Shown here in pieces: positions 6,374 through 15,328 of a DNA stretch of 56,434 nt (positions are counted from its first letter, which is position 1; every line of letters begins with the position of its first letter). The position numbers and the translations under genes are program-made. The DNA comes from Campylobacterales bacterium. GTDB taxonomy: Bacteria > Campylobacterota > Campylobacteria > Campylobacterales > Sulfurovaceae. The stretch spans positions 1 to 56,434 of the forward strand of contig JACXUO010000014.1 of NCBI GenBank assembly GCA_014763885.1. Direction: 5' to 3'. Under the pieces are notes generated by a model that saw only the letters and a list, made by a program, of their open reading frames with translations, had not been told where the DNA came from and did no database searches.

Positions 6374-7510
6374 ATGACGATGACCAGGTTTTTCTACTCT
6401 CTACTTATCACAGGAACTGTTGCTTCGGCCAATGGCGTGATTGAGTGCAGAGTAGTGACTGAAGGATATCAAACCTGCGATCCCTACAGCACCAAATACC
6501 TCTATACCAAAGAGATACAGTATGATAAGGACCGCAAAAAGCTTATCCGGTCCAAAACCCTGCCTGTTGATGAAGGGAAAACGCTGCTTAGGGTGATCTC
6601 CGTTGAGGAGACAGCCGCTCCCTATAAACTCTCCAAAGAGTCTCTTCGTTTCAAAGGAAGTGCCAGCAGTACCCTGGAAAAACCTCTGGAGATCGTCGGC
6701 AAGGTCAGGGTGCGTAAAGAGGAACACCCCTCCCTCAGGGCAAAAGGCCTGATGCCGGAAAAGGAGCTTGAAAAATATATCAGCGAACTTGAAAAATATG
6801 CCAAAGAACTTCAAGTGAGCGAAGAGAAAGAGATAGGTATCTACCGTGTCGTAGAGGGGGATGCCTTAAGCCTCATCGCAAAAAAATTCAATATGAAGAC
6901 TGCCGAACTGAGAAAGTTGAATAAGCTGGAAAAAGGCGCATATATACGCATAGGACAGAAACTGATCCTTCCGTACTCACAGGAGATGGTTGACGCTATC
7001 ACCTCTGCCCGATATAAAGTCAAAAAGGGCGACAACCTGATCTCGATCGCAAAAAAGTTCAATCTTCAGCCTGAAGATCTGATGAGCTTCAATAAGTTGA
7101 AAAAGAGTGCAGTGATCAGGATCGGGAGGGTACTGGACCTTCCTTTGCCGCACAGACTGGCGGAACTTGCAGCACAGAACAAGTATAGCAGGTATGGCAG
7201 CCGAAGTCTCAGGGTTACCGCTACGGCATATACTTCCCATGAAAATCAGACAGACAGTTCACCGTTCCTTGCCGCCTGGAACAACCGGCTGACCCCGGGG
7301 ATGAAAATAATCGCGGTCTCAAGGGACCTCCTTTCGATGTATGGACTGCGCAATGGTACCAAAGTGCGTATCGGGGGGCTTCCGGGTATCTACCATGTGC
7401 GGGACAAGATGAACAAACGCTATCGGAAACGTATCGATATCTATATGGGGCTGGACCGTCAGAAAGCATTGCGCTGGGGTAGAAGAAGCATAAAGATCTA
7501 CTGGGATTGA
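6374..7510 (+). CDS. LysM and 3D (RlpA/MltA-like) domain cell-wall protein
   Basis: The 378-residue protein has a signal peptide (cleavage near ASA-N at residue 20) and a Cys-containing N-terminal region. A charged coiled segment follows at 125-152, then two LysM peptidoglycan-binding repeats (about 157-200 and 213-257). The C-terminal 3D domain starts at VTATAYTS (about 280) and ends with GIYHVRDKMNKRY...IDIYMG...ALRWGRR. 3D domains have a double-psi barrel fold and are named for conserved aspartates; family members act on peptidoglycan, so a periplasmic lytic or remodelling role is likely. The gene starts 8 bases after the broken thrC and probably shares its transcript. Confidence 0.85.
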   Translation: MTMTRFFYSLLITGTVASANGVIECRVVTEGYQTCDPYSTKYLYTKEIQYDKDRKKLIRSKTLPVDEGKTLLRVISVEETAAPYKLSKESLRFKGSASSTLEKPLEIVGKVRVRKEEHPSLRAKGLMPEKELEKYISELEKYAKELQVSEEKEIGIYRVVEGDALSLIAKKFNMKTAELRKLNKLEKGAYIRIGQKLILPYSQEMVDAITSARYKVKKGDNLISIAKKFNLQPEDLMSFNKLKKSAVIRIGRVLDLPLPHRLAELAAQNKYSRYGSRSLRVTATAYTSHENQTDSSPFLAAWNNRLTPGMKIIAVSRDLLSMYGLRNGTKVRIGGLPGIYHVRDKMNKRYRKRIDIYMGLDRQKALRWGRRSIKIYWD

Positions 7511-7907
7511 TTTTAGGTAGCAGGTTTTCCTCGATGGGAACGAAATCCATACTTTCTTTTCTTGTTCCATCCTCTCCTGAAGTGGAACGCGCTAATGTTA
7601 TTTTACGGTGATATGCATACTGCCTGAGGACAGATGGTTTTGAACCGCTCGATCAACCTCACACTTTGTGGTTTTATCCCGATATTCGCTTGATCAACCG
7701 TACTTTATGCAATTATTGCCGTTTTCCGGCTAAAAAACACATTCTATTTTGGGTACTTTTAGGAATTTTGGCCTATTTTGCTGTAAAATATTCAAAAAGA
7801 GGGAACTTTATCCAATAAACGCACATTTTTTGTTGGTCATCCTTGAGATTTCCGGCTCATTTGTACAAAGTGTTGGTTGAATAAATAGTTAGGCAACAGC
7901 ACCATTC
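7511..7907. other. AT-rich intergenic stretch without a recognisable gene
   Basis: This 397-base gap is more AT-rich than its surroundings. It holds short open frames only, including one reading LMLFYGDMHTA-stop near 7600, which may be a gene remnant. GTTAGGC at 7888-7894, just before the next ATG, fits the integron core-site pattern GTTRRRY, but no partner RYYYAAC site was found, so no attC site is claimed. A partial GTAGCAGG near 7516 resembles the heptamer repeats found elsewhere. Confidence 0.4.
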
Positions 7908-8411
7908 ATGAAAACAAAACTATTTGCGATCATTGTTTCTTTAATACTTACGCTGGTCATACTGTATGGGATGGATTATTTGAAATGCGTCATTAATCCC
8001 TGTGTAGAGGACGATGCGTCACGTCGAGCAACGACAATGTTAGGAATTCCATTATTGATTCTATATGTTTTGATTACTTGGGGGATCATGTATCCAACTA
8101 TGCTTTCACTACGGAAGTATCTTGGCAAATTTGTGTCTCCTTTGGTTGTTGCCATTCCGGTTACATCTTTACTTGCATTTGCCTTTCACATTCCAGAAGT
8201 CGATGGTAATGTCATGAATACCATGTTTGTCTTCTTATTACATTTGGGGACACCTTGGTATTTCGGTGGTTTAACAGCGATATTGTTGTGGCCTAACAAG
8301 CCAGAGGAGACCAATCAAAAACCCGTGAGCGGCTTTTTGATTGCACATTTTAAACGTTACTCGTCGTATCTCTGGATATGGAATAAACATGAAATGGTGG
8401 CATTAATGTAA
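7908..8411 (+). CDS. hypothetical four-helix membrane protein
   Basis: I do not recognise this 167-residue protein. It has hydrophobic segments at about residues 5-24, 44-66, 78-95 and 103-127. A cysteine-containing loop (KCVINPCVEDD) follows the first segment, and the tail is basic. Codon use is more AT-rich than in neighbouring genes, and the gene sits alone between an AT-rich gap and the oppositely oriented ABC-F gene, which suggests acquisition from elsewhere. No clear ribosome site precedes the ATG. It could be a small exporter subunit or an orphan; no function is proposed. Confidence 0.6.
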   Translation: MKTKLFAIIVSLILTLVILYGMDYLKCVINPCVEDDASRRATTMLGIPLLILYVLITWGIMYPTMLSLRKYLGKFVSPLVVAIPVTSLLAFAFHIPEVDGNVMNTMFVFLLHLGTPWYFGGLTAILLWPNKPEETNQKPVSGFLIAHFKRYSSYLWIWNKHEMVALM

Positions 8412-8500
8412 GGTATACATCCCAAGGGCACTTCCTCCCTTTGGTCAGGGCACATTCCCGATCAGGAGATTGGAAACGAGATAAAATACCCGCTTGTATA

Positions 8501-10450
8501 CTACTGCTCCTGCAGCTCCTCGTAGATCTCAAGCACTTCCAGATATCTGTCGCTTATCTCTTCGTACTCTTTTTCTGCTTTGGCAAGCTCTTCAGAAATA
8601 GCGGTGAGTCCTTTCTGCTGGTAGCATTCCGGGTTTTGCAGGCAGTTGTTGAGTTCATCTATTTTCGCTTCGAGTGCTTCGATCTGTGCGGGTAGGTTGT
8701 CAAAATCCTGCTGCTGTTTGTAGCTGAGCTTGGTCTGTTTTTTGGCCTTCGGCTTCTCTTCTTCCTTCTTCGCTGCATTGTCGGCACTCTCTTGTTCTAT
8801 CTCGCCGAGCTCTTTGATCTCTTTTTCGATACTGAGATACTCTGTGTAGCTCTGATAGGACTCCTCTACCACGCCGTTGCCCTTGAAGATAAAGAGTTTT
8901 GAAGCGATCTTGTCGATGAAGTATCGGTCATGGGAAACGAAAAGGATCGCACCGGGGAAATTGATCAGTTTCTCCTCGAGGATGTTGATCGTCTGGATAT
9001 CCAGGTCATTGGTCGGTTCGTCCAGGATCAGACAGTCGACTTTTTTGGTCAGAAGCAGGGCGAGGGCTACACGGTTCTTCTCCCCGCCGCTGAGTACACC
9101 GACCTTTTTGTCCAGAAACTCTTTGGGAAAGAGGAAACTTTTGAGGTAGCCGTAGACATGCATATTTTTCCCCTGCACCTCCACCCTGTCACCGCCGTCC
9201 GGACAGAAAGTCTCGATGAGTGATTTTTCGTCATTGAGCATTTCGCGGTGCTGGTCAAAGTAGCCGATGGAGAAATCCCCCTGTTTGATGATCCCGCTGT
9301 CGGGCTTGATACGGCCCAGCATCAGCTTCAGCAGGGTGGATTTGCCCGCACCGTTGACACCGACAATGGCGATCTTGTCTTTTTGCAGGATACGTGTAGT
9401 GAAATCCTCGATCAGTTTTTTCCCCGGTACACTGTAGTAGAGATGGTCGATTTCGAAGAGCATCTTTTTGCGCGACACGCTCTCTTCACGGTTGAAGTGT
9501 TTTTTCTCCCGTTCCAGTTCGATCATCATTTTGCGGATCAGCGTCGGATTTGTTTTTGCCTCTTCACGCAGTTCAAAGACACGCTTTTTGCGTCCCTGGT
9601 TACGTTTTTCCCTTGCTCTGACCCCCTTCGCCAGCCATGCCTCTTCCTGCTTCAGCAGACGCAGCAGGTTCTCGTGGCTTTTTTGCATCGATTTCATGCG
9701 CGCCTCTTTCTGCTCCAGGTAGCGCATATAGCCGCCGTTATAGGAGACGAGCTTCTGGTTGTCCACCTCTATGACACGTGTGGCGATCGTATCGATGAAG
9801 TGCCTGTCATGGGAGATAAAGAGCAGGGTGAACTTCTCTTTGAGGAGCATCTCCTCAAGAAACTCCACCATATAGACATCCAGGTGGTTGGTCGGTTCGT
9901 CCAGCAGGAGCACATCGGGTTTTTTGAGGATCAGCCCGGCAAGCGCAACACGGCGCTGCTCCCCTCCCGAGAGTGTGATGGCCGGCCGATCCTCATACTC
10001 CTTGAGTTGAAACTCCTGAAGCACGCGTTCGATCTTGTCATCAAGATTCCAGGCATTGTGGTGGTCGATATAGTTGCTGAGTTTCTCATGTGCTTTGAGC
10101 AGCTCCGGGTTGTCAAAGTCCGTGGCAAGTCGGGCACTGATCTCATCAAAGCTTTTTTTCGCTTCTTTGAGCTCTGTCAGCTCACTCTCTATGGCCTGGC
10201 GGACAGTCAACCCCGGTGCAAATTTCGGGTGCTGCTGCAGCATCTCTATCTGTACAGACTTGTCGATGACGATCTTTCCCTCGGTGGGTTCCTCGCTTCC
10301 CGTAATGATCTTCATCAAGGTCGATTTCCCGCAACCGTTCTGTCCGATGATCGTCACTCTCTCCCCTTCGTTCAGATGAAAGTCAACATCATCAAGCAGA
10401 AGTTTGACATCATACTGTTTTTTGATATGAAAGAGGTCGATCAGCGCCAT
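8501..10450 (-). CDS. ABC-F family ATPase (Uup-like)
   Basis: This soluble protein has 649 residues, two ABC ATPase domains and no membrane segments, which is the ABC-F layout. Domain 1 has Walker A GQNGCGKST near residue 37, signature LSGGEQRR and Walker B LLLDEPTNHLD. Domain 2 has GVNGAGKST, LSGGEKNR and LILDEPTNDLD. A linker rich in basic residues lies between them, and a C-terminal coiled coil (about 585-649) follows a KKEEEKPKAKKQ stretch, as in Uup. ABC-F proteins act on ribosomes or branched DNA; Uup is the best guess because of the C-terminal coiled coil. It is transcribed divergently from the M48 protease gene. Confidence 0.9.
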   Translation of the reverse strand: MALIDLFHIKKQYDVKLLLDDVDFHLNEGERVTIIGQNGCGKSTLMKIITGSEEPTEGKIVIDKSVQIEMLQQHPKFAPGLTVRQAIESELTELKEAKKSFDEISARLATDFDNPELLKAHEKLSNYIDHHNAWNLDDKIERVLQEFQLKEYEDRPAITLSGGEQRRVALAGLILKKPDVLLLDEPTNHLDVYMVEFLEEMLLKEKFTLLFISHDRHFIDTIATRVIEVDNQKLVSYNGGYMRYLEQKEARMKSMQKSHENLLRLLKQEEAWLAKGVRAREKRNQGRKKRVFELREEAKTNPTLIRKMMIELEREKKHFNREESVSRKKMLFEIDHLYYSVPGKKLIEDFTTRILQKDKIAIVGVNGAGKSTLLKLMLGRIKPDSGIIKQGDFSIGYFDQHREMLNDEKSLIETFCPDGGDRVEVQGKNMHVYGYLKSFLFPKEFLDKKVGVLSGGEKNRVALALLLTKKVDCLILDEPTNDLDIQTINILEEKLINFPGAILFVSHDRYFIDKIASKLFIFKGNGVVEESYQSYTEYLSIEKEIKELGEIEQESADNAAKKEEEKPKAKKQTKLSYKQQQDFDNLPAQIEALEAKIDELNNCLQNPECYQQKGLTAISEELAKAEKEYEEISDRYLEVLEIYEELQEQ

Positions 10451-10479
10451 GGTAAATCCTATAAAATATGAGTTACGGA

Positions 10480-10485
10480 ATTATA
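10480..10485 (-). promoter_or_regulatory. -10 box TATAAT for the ABC-F gene
   Basis: Read on the minus strand, CTGTTATAATTCC contains a perfect TATAAT 29 bases before the ABC-F ATG at 10450, with an AGGAT ribosome-like site in between. Confidence 0.5.
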
Positions 10486-10549
10486 ACAGATAGAGTAGTT
10501 TTTAAGCCTTGATTAGGTATATTCCAGACAATGATTACAAAGGAGAGCT

Positions 10550-11830
10550 ATGTTAGGGACAGTGATAGGACTCTATTCGCTCTATTTTCTGCTGAGAGTC
10601 TATATCTCGGTGATGCAGATAGGCTATATCAACCAGGAGAAGTGCAAAGCACCGGTGCTTATGGGCGCAGAGAAATATTTCACGGCGGGCAGTTATGCCG
10701 TAGCCAAAGAGAAGCTCTCTCTGATAGAAATATTTGTGGATTACCTGATGTTCCTCTGGTGGGTCATGGCGGGATTTGCATGGCTCTCCGGCGCAGTGCA
10801 GGTGGAGGGCGCCCTGTTGAATGCCGTACTCTTTCTGTATGGCTTTATCGTGGTCAACTATATTGTAGGACTGCCTTTTGAACTCTACCAGACATTCAAG
10901 ATCGACGAAGCGTACGGGTTTAACAAGATGACCCCCGCACTTTTTATCTCGGATATGCTCAAGTCGGCATTGATGTTTTTTCTTTTCGGGGGAGCGCTCT
11001 TTGCCTTCCTGGCATGGATCATCACACACTTTGCGATGTGGTGGTTCTGGGGGTTTGTGCTGATCTTTGCCGTCGCGCTGCTGATCAACGTCTTGTATCC
11101 CACACTGATCGCGCCGATCTTCAACAAGTTCGAGCCGATCGAAGAGGGGGAGCTCAAGGAGGAGATCACGAAGCTGATGGAGCAGGCAGGGCTGAAGAGC
11201 GACGGGATCTTCAAGATGGATGCCAGCAAGCGTGACAGCCGTCTGAATGCCTATTTTGGCGGGCTGGGGAAGAGCAAACGGGTCGTACTTTTTGACACGC
11301 TGCTGGAAAAGCTCAATACCAAAGAGCTGCTTGCCGTACTCGGCCATGAGCTTGGGCACTTCTCGCATGGGGATATCTGGAAAAATATCGGTTTGATGGG
11401 CTTACTGCTCTTCATCGCATTCTATCTCTTCGGCCATCTGCCCGAATCGCTCTTTCTGGAGATGGGGGTGATGCAGCATGCGGGTGTACAGATCGCGATG
11501 TTCCTGGTGCTGCTGCCCCTGGTAAGCTTTCTCTTTACGCCGTTTATGAGTTATGTCAGCCGCCATAACGAATATGCGGCGGATGAGTTCGGCTCGCATA
11601 TGGGAGGAAGGGAAAACCTGGTATCCGCGCTGCTCAAACTGATTACGGAAAACAAGGCTTTTCCCAAGTCGCATCCCCTGGTGATCTTCTTCTACTATAC
11701 CCATCCGCCGGTGCTGGAGAGGCTCAAAGCGCTCGGATATGATGCTACCGGTGTGGTGGTCGGTGAAGAGAGTGAACTCCCTAAAGATGGCATCTTTACG
11801 TTTATCGGCGACGATAGCTGCAAAGGATAG
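10550..11830 (+). CDS. M48 family membrane metallopeptidase (Ste24/CaaX protease-like)
   Basis: The 426-residue protein has several membrane segments (about residues 3-22, 62-82, 92-112, 140-160, 166-188, and two after 285). The zinc motif HELGH is at 266-270, and the third ligand lies in NEYAADEFG near residue 345, as in the Ste24 group. RDSRLNAYFGGLG just before HELGH is typical. It probably cleaves proteins at the membrane or takes part in membrane-protein quality control; bacteria generally lack prenylated CaaX substrates. An AAAGGAG ribosome site precedes the ATG. It is followed closely by prmC, so the two may form an operon. Confidence 0.9.
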   Translation: MLGTVIGLYSLYFLLRVYISVMQIGYINQEKCKAPVLMGAEKYFTAGSYAVAKEKLSLIEIFVDYLMFLWWVMAGFAWLSGAVQVEGALLNAVLFLYGFIVVNYIVGLPFELYQTFKIDEAYGFNKMTPALFISDMLKSALMFFLFGGALFAFLAWIITHFAMWWFWGFVLIFAVALLINVLYPTLIAPIFNKFEPIEEGELKEEITKLMEQAGLKSDGIFKMDASKRDSRLNAYFGGLGKSKRVVLFDTLLEKLNTKELLAVLGHELGHFSHGDIWKNIGLMGLLLFIAFYLFGHLPESLFLEMGVMQHAGVQIAMFLVLLPLVSFLFTPFMSYVSRHNEYAADEFGSHMGGRENLVSALLKLITENKAFPKSHPLVIFFYYTHPPVLERLKALGYDATGVVVGEESELPKDGIFTFIGDDSCKG

Positions 11831-11875
11831 CATGAAGTCGTGATGGATAAGAGTTCAGAAGAGAAAGGAGGTCGC

Positions 11876-12700
11876 TTGACGATATCCCAGGTATTGAAGT
11901 GGGCCCAAAAAGAGCTGACGGAGGCGTGTGAAAGGCCTCTTTTTGAAGCGGAGCTCCTGTTGGCCTATCATCTACAGAAGGAGCGCCTCTATCTTCATCT
12001 CCATTGTGACGAAGTGATAGAAGATACAGAAGGCTACAAAAGGCTGGTAGAACGCCGTGCCAAACATGAGCCCTATGAGTATATTGCCGGAAGTGCGAGT
12101 TTTTATGATATCGAGCTTGAAGTGGAGCCGGGCGTTCTGATCCCGCGTCCTGAGACAGAGATACTCATCGACAAGGTAGCGCAGATCATTGAAGAAGAGA
12201 GGATGAGACTTATCGGAGAGATAGGCGTCGGCAGCGGTGCGATCTCCGTAGTCCTGGCAAGAAAGTTTCCGCAGCTGCATATCATCGCGACAGATATCTG
12301 TGATACACCGCTTAAGGTTGCCGGCAGAAATATCCGGAAGTTCGGACTGGAAGATCGGATAGAGCTGAGAAAATCAAATCTGATTGATGAGGTGCCTGAG
12401 GCGCTGGAGCTTGTGGTCTCCAATCCGCCTTATATTGCCGAGGATTTTATCCTGGAGTCCAATGTCGTGGACTATGAACCCAAAGAAGCACTCTTTGGAG
12501 GAAAGGCAGGAGATGAATTGCTCAGGCAGATCATCACCGATGTCTCCCGCCGCGGTATCCGGTATCTTGTCTGTGAGATGGGGTATGACCAGAAAGCACC
12601 GATAGAAACCTTTGTTAAAGATTTTGAGATAGAATTTATTGAGTTTTATCAAGACCTTGCCGGCTTTGACAGAGGATTTGTGATCAAGTTTAAAGGATAA
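11876..12700 (+). CDS. prmC: peptide chain release factor N5-glutamine methyltransferase
   Basis: PrmC methylates the glutamine of the GGQ motif in release factors RF1 and RF2 with S-adenosylmethionine. The protein carries the SAM-binding loop GEIGVGSGAIS and the catalytic NPPY motif (VVSNPPYIAED) that contacts the target glutamine, plus the N-terminal helical release-factor-binding domain. I place the start at the TTG at 11876 because AAAGGAGG lies four to five bases before it and the N-terminus then reads (M)TISQVLKWAQKE, the usual pattern. An upstream ATG at 11843 in the same frame has no good ribosome site. The gene lies 45 bases after the M48 gene. Confidence 0.92.
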   Translation: MTISQVLKWAQKELTEACERPLFEAELLLAYHLQKERLYLHLHCDEVIEDTEGYKRLVERRAKHEPYEYIAGSASFYDIELEVEPGVLIPRPETEILIDKVAQIIEEERMRLIGEIGVGSGAISVVLARKFPQLHIIATDICDTPLKVAGRNIRKFGLEDRIELRKSNLIDEVPEALELVVSNPPYIAEDFILESNVVDYEPKEALFGGKAGDELLRQIITDVSRRGIRYLVCEMGYDQKAPIETFVKDFEIEFIEFYQDLAGFDRGFVIKFKG

Positions 12701-12702
12701 AA

Positions 12703-13182
12703 ATGAACAAATATTTTAGAATAGCAACGATGGCATATCTGATACTGCTTGGCGTGATGCTCGGTGCAGGGCTTTTTGCGGGTGTCGTGGTCGCACCGGT
12801 GACGTTCAATACTGCTTCCTGGCTGGGCACGGAGGTGCTTAGCCACTACCAGGAGGGGCAGATCATGACCGAGAACTTTGTCTGTCTCTCCTATCTTGTG
12901 AACATTGCAGTGGTTGCAGTCATTCTCTATGAAGGGTACAAATATAAAAAGTTCGAGAGAGACTGGATCACGCAGGTTGCAACTTTCTTTGTGATCGCTA
13001 CGGGCCTGATGTTTGCGCACTACTACCTCCCGGATATCGTTGCGATGCAGCAGGCAGGGGAGGCGGCAACCCAGAGCCAGACGTTTACCAATATACATAA
13101 AGGCAGCGAGATCAACTTCAAGATCTTCTCTCTGGCGTTGTTGGTACTGATGATCCGAAACATGCAAAAGGCATGTAAATAG
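12703..13182 (+). CDS. DUF4149 membrane protein (TMEM205-like)
   Basis: The 159-residue protein has four predicted membrane helices (about 8-32, 60-77, 88-106 and 138-153). The pattern LGAGLFAGVVVAPVTF in the first helix and a late polar loop with HKGSEINFKIF match DUF4149/TMEM205-like proteins. Function is not established for bacterial members. It begins two bases after the prmC stop, so it is almost certainly in the same operon. The ATG follows AAAGGATAAA. Confidence 0.75.
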   Translation: MNKYFRIATMAYLILLGVMLGAGLFAGVVVAPVTFNTASWLGTEVLSHYQEGQIMTENFVCLSYLVNIAVVAVILYEGYKYKKFERDWITQVATFFVIATGLMFAHYYLPDIVAMQQAGEAATQSQTFTNIHKGSEINFKIFSLALLVLMIRNMQKACK

Positions 13183-13184
13183 AT

Positions 13185-13219
13185 AGTAAGTAGGAGGGAG
13201 CAGGTAGCAGTGAGCAGTG
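13185..13219 (+). repeat. five imperfect heptamer repeats (family B)
   Basis: The units are AGTAAGT, AGGAGGG, AGCAGGT, AGCAGTG, AGCAGTG. The array sits between DUF4149 and the next gene, supplies the likely ribosome site (AGGAGG) and overlaps the GTG start of that gene. Related arrays lie at 41261-41281, 50478-50505 and 53974-54015. Confidence 0.7.
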
Positions 13220-13710
13220 AAATGTTAGAACATCCTTTTAACCCCATTGTTTTTAAAGATACGGAGATTTTGATACTGGGATCATTCCCCAGTATCCAGT
13301 CCTTTGAGAATAACTTCTATTATGGCCATCCCCGGAACCAGTTCTGGAAGATTATGGAGGCGCTTACAGGCTATCCTATCAATAACCGCGACCAGAAGAT
13401 ATGGCTGCTCAAAGAGGCGAAAGTCGGCCTTTGGGATATGGTCGCTTCCTGTCAAAGGAAGAATTCATCGGACAGCTGTCTTGAAGAAGAAAACGTCAAT
13501 GATATCGAAGCCCTGCTGGAAAAGTACCCGAAGATCAATAAGGTCTGTTTTACAGGGAAGAAAGCGGAGACACTTTTCAAGAAACACTTCTCCCATCTGT
13601 CGATAGAGATCTGTTATCTTCCTTCGCCTTCACCGGCTTATGCAGCGATGAACTTCGAGGAAAAAGTAGTAGCGTATCGAGAGAAACTGGGTTGTGAGAG
13701 GAGAATATAG
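13210..13710 (+). CDS. DNA-deoxyinosine glycosylase-like protein (UDG superfamily)
   Basis: The protein has about 166 residues. ILILGSFPS near the N-terminus followed by NNFYYGHPRNQFWKIME matches the first motif region of the hypoxanthine-DNA glycosylase branch of the uracil-DNA glycosylase superfamily, and LPSPSPAY near the C-terminus is the second loop. It would remove deaminated adenine (hypoxanthine) from DNA. Two starts are possible: the GTG at 13210 inside the heptamer repeat, or the ATG at 13222, which gives MLEHPFNPI and a more usual N-terminus; the AGGAGG at 13192 is 12 or more bases upstream of both. It is followed directly by apaH with no gap. Confidence 0.8.
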   Translation: MSSEMLEHPFNPIVFKDTEILILGSFPSIQSFENNFYYGHPRNQFWKIMEALTGYPINNRDQKIWLLKEAKVGLWDMVASCQRKNSSDSCLEEENVNDIEALLEKYPKINKVCFTGKKAETLFKKHFSHLSIEICYLPSPSPAYAAMNFEEKVVAYREKLGCERRI

Positions 13711-14559
13711 GTGGCGATATGGGCGATAGGTGATCTTCAGGGCTGTTATGGCGCTTTTAGAAGATTGCTTGATGAGATCCGGTTTGACCCTGAAGAAGAT
13801 AGACTGTGGCTGGTGGGTGATCTTGTCAACAGGGGTGAAGACTCTTTGGCGACACTGGAGTACATTTACAGTATCAAAGAGAGTGTTGAGATTGTGCTTG
13901 GCAATCATGATATTTCACTGATCGCAGCCTATTATGCGGTAAGAAAGAGCAACCGATTTCTCGATCCGATCCTCCGCTCCCCCCACGCCGAGATGTATAT
14001 CCACTGGTTGCGTCATCAGCGCTTTTTGCATATCGACTATCAGCTGGGTTACTGTATGGCTCATGCGGGGATCTCTCCGGAGTTCGATCTGGGGATGGCG
14101 ATACGCTATGCCAGGCAGATCGAAGAGAGGCTGCAGGCAGATGAGGAGGAAGTGAAAGTATGGCTGGAGAAGATGTTTCACCATACCTGTGACCGTTTTG
14201 ACCGCAGCGCAAGCATTGATGATATCGAACGGTATATCCTGAGTACCTTTACACAGATGCGTTTTTGCTACAGAGACCACAGGCTCGACTTCGACCAAAA
14301 AGGCCCTCCGACAGACAAGAAGCTTGAGGAGAAAGGGATGAAGCCCTGGTTTCATGTGGCTGACAGAAAATCCGTGGATCTGAAGATCGTGTTTGGACAC
14401 TGGTCCGCGCTGGGCTACTATCAGGATGAGCATGTCCTTGCCCTGGATACGGGATGTGTGTGGAACGGCCGGCTCACTGCGGCAAGACTGGATAGCCATA
14501 CTCCTGAACTCGTTTCGGTACCATGTCCTCAAAAAGAGCCGGAAGATCTTATCGTTTAA
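13711..14559 (+). CDS. apaH: symmetrical diadenosine tetraphosphatase
   Basis: ApaH splits Ap4A into two ADP and, in other bacteria, also removes Np4 caps from RNA. The 282-residue protein carries the metallophosphatase motifs GDLQGC (residues 7-12), GDLVNRG and LGNHD in order, then MAHAGISPE and a late FGHWSALG, all as in ApaH. It begins with GTG directly after the TAG of the glycosylase gene, with an AGGAG ribosome site inside that gene. A DNA-repair glycosylase and a stress-nucleotide hydrolase share the transcript. Confidence 0.95.
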   Translation: MAIWAIGDLQGCYGAFRRLLDEIRFDPEEDRLWLVGDLVNRGEDSLATLEYIYSIKESVEIVLGNHDISLIAAYYAVRKSNRFLDPILRSPHAEMYIHWLRHQRFLHIDYQLGYCMAHAGISPEFDLGMAIRYARQIEERLQADEEEVKVWLEKMFHHTCDRFDRSASIDDIERYILSTFTQMRFCYRDHRLDFDQKGPPTDKKLEEKGMKPWFHVADRKSVDLKIVFGHWSALGYYQDEHVLALDTGCVWNGRLTAARLDSHTPELVSVPCPQKEPEDLIV

Positions 14560-14582
14560 AGGGTATCGCTCTCCGCACGATT

Positions 14583-15179
14583 TTACTGCAGTAATTTGCT
14601 TTGGATCTTTTGCAACTCCATTTTCTGCAGATACGCTTCAAGCAGACTCTCCTCTTTCAACCTTTGTCCGGTGAGTTTGATCATGATCTGGCCGGCCATG
14701 AGCAGGGTGATCTCTGTGGTATCCCCGTTTTTTTCCTTGATCCCTTTCAGTTTTTTATAGCGGTAGGGTTCGCCTCCCTCTGCGCCTGAAAACATAGGGT
14801 TGTTGATCATCATCGCAACCGTTGCGATCATCGGTGAATTGGCAATGATCTGAATCTCTATATGCTCATCTCCACGTGTATACTCCGCCGTAGTCATGGA
14901 ACCGCCGCCGAACATATTCATCGCGGCTTGTCCGCTCTCATCGCCTTCTTTTTTTTCCCACCCCTCCAAAGGATCGGGAAGGAGTTTTCTGTTCTCTTCC
15001 GCATCAAGCTTCTGGAGTGCAGCGGTAGCATACTTCAGCTCCTCTATGGCCAGCTTGTATTCTTTGTCTTTATAGGCTTTCAGTGCCGTCTGGATAGGGT
15101 CTGTTACATTATCGGCGGCCAGGGGCATAGTCAACAGCAAAGGTGTTGCACAGAGAAGGATCGATAGGCTTTTTTTCAT
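14583..15179 (-). CDS. uncharacterised periplasmic protein
   Basis: The 198-residue protein has a signal peptide (MKKSL..., cleavage near LAA-D at about residue 22). A helical segment follows with a TPR-like look (ALKAYKDKEYKLAIEELKYA), then LPDPLEGWE and a mixed strand region. I recall similar unnamed exported proteins in other proteobacteria with the same PEPLAGWE-like and SPMI/AMM patterns, but no function is known. It converges on apaH with a 23-base gap. It is probably its own transcription unit; a T-rich stretch precedes its start. Confidence 0.65.
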   Translation of the reverse strand: MKKSLSILLCATPLLLTMPLAADNVTDPIQTALKAYKDKEYKLAIEELKYATAALQKLDAEENRKLLPDPLEGWEKKEGDESGQAAMNMFGGGSMTTAEYTRGDEHIEIQIIANSPMIATVAMMINNPMFSGAEGGEPYRYKKLKGIKEKNGDTTEITLLMAGQIMIKLTGQRLKEESLLEAYLQKMELQKIQSKLLQ

Positions 15180-15328
15180 TATTATTCCTTTGGCACTTTT
15201 TTAGAAGGAAATACTTTTCCCCTTTTTAAATCATAACAGGATAGATGGGTTTTGTAAAGGTTTTGAACGATAATCAAAGAAAAAAAGTATCGGATAGAAG
15301 AGATGGAAAACCAACCGTTTTGAAACGG

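Noticed and set aside
7780-7894. Integron attC site before the orphan membrane gene
   Set aside because: GTTAGGC fits GTTRRRY, but no RYYYAAC partner or paired inner sites were found upstream, and no second site follows the gene.
9248-10471. 407-codon plus-strand open frame
   Set aside because: It is the antisense shadow of the ABC-F gene; the minus-strand frame has Walker and signature motifs.
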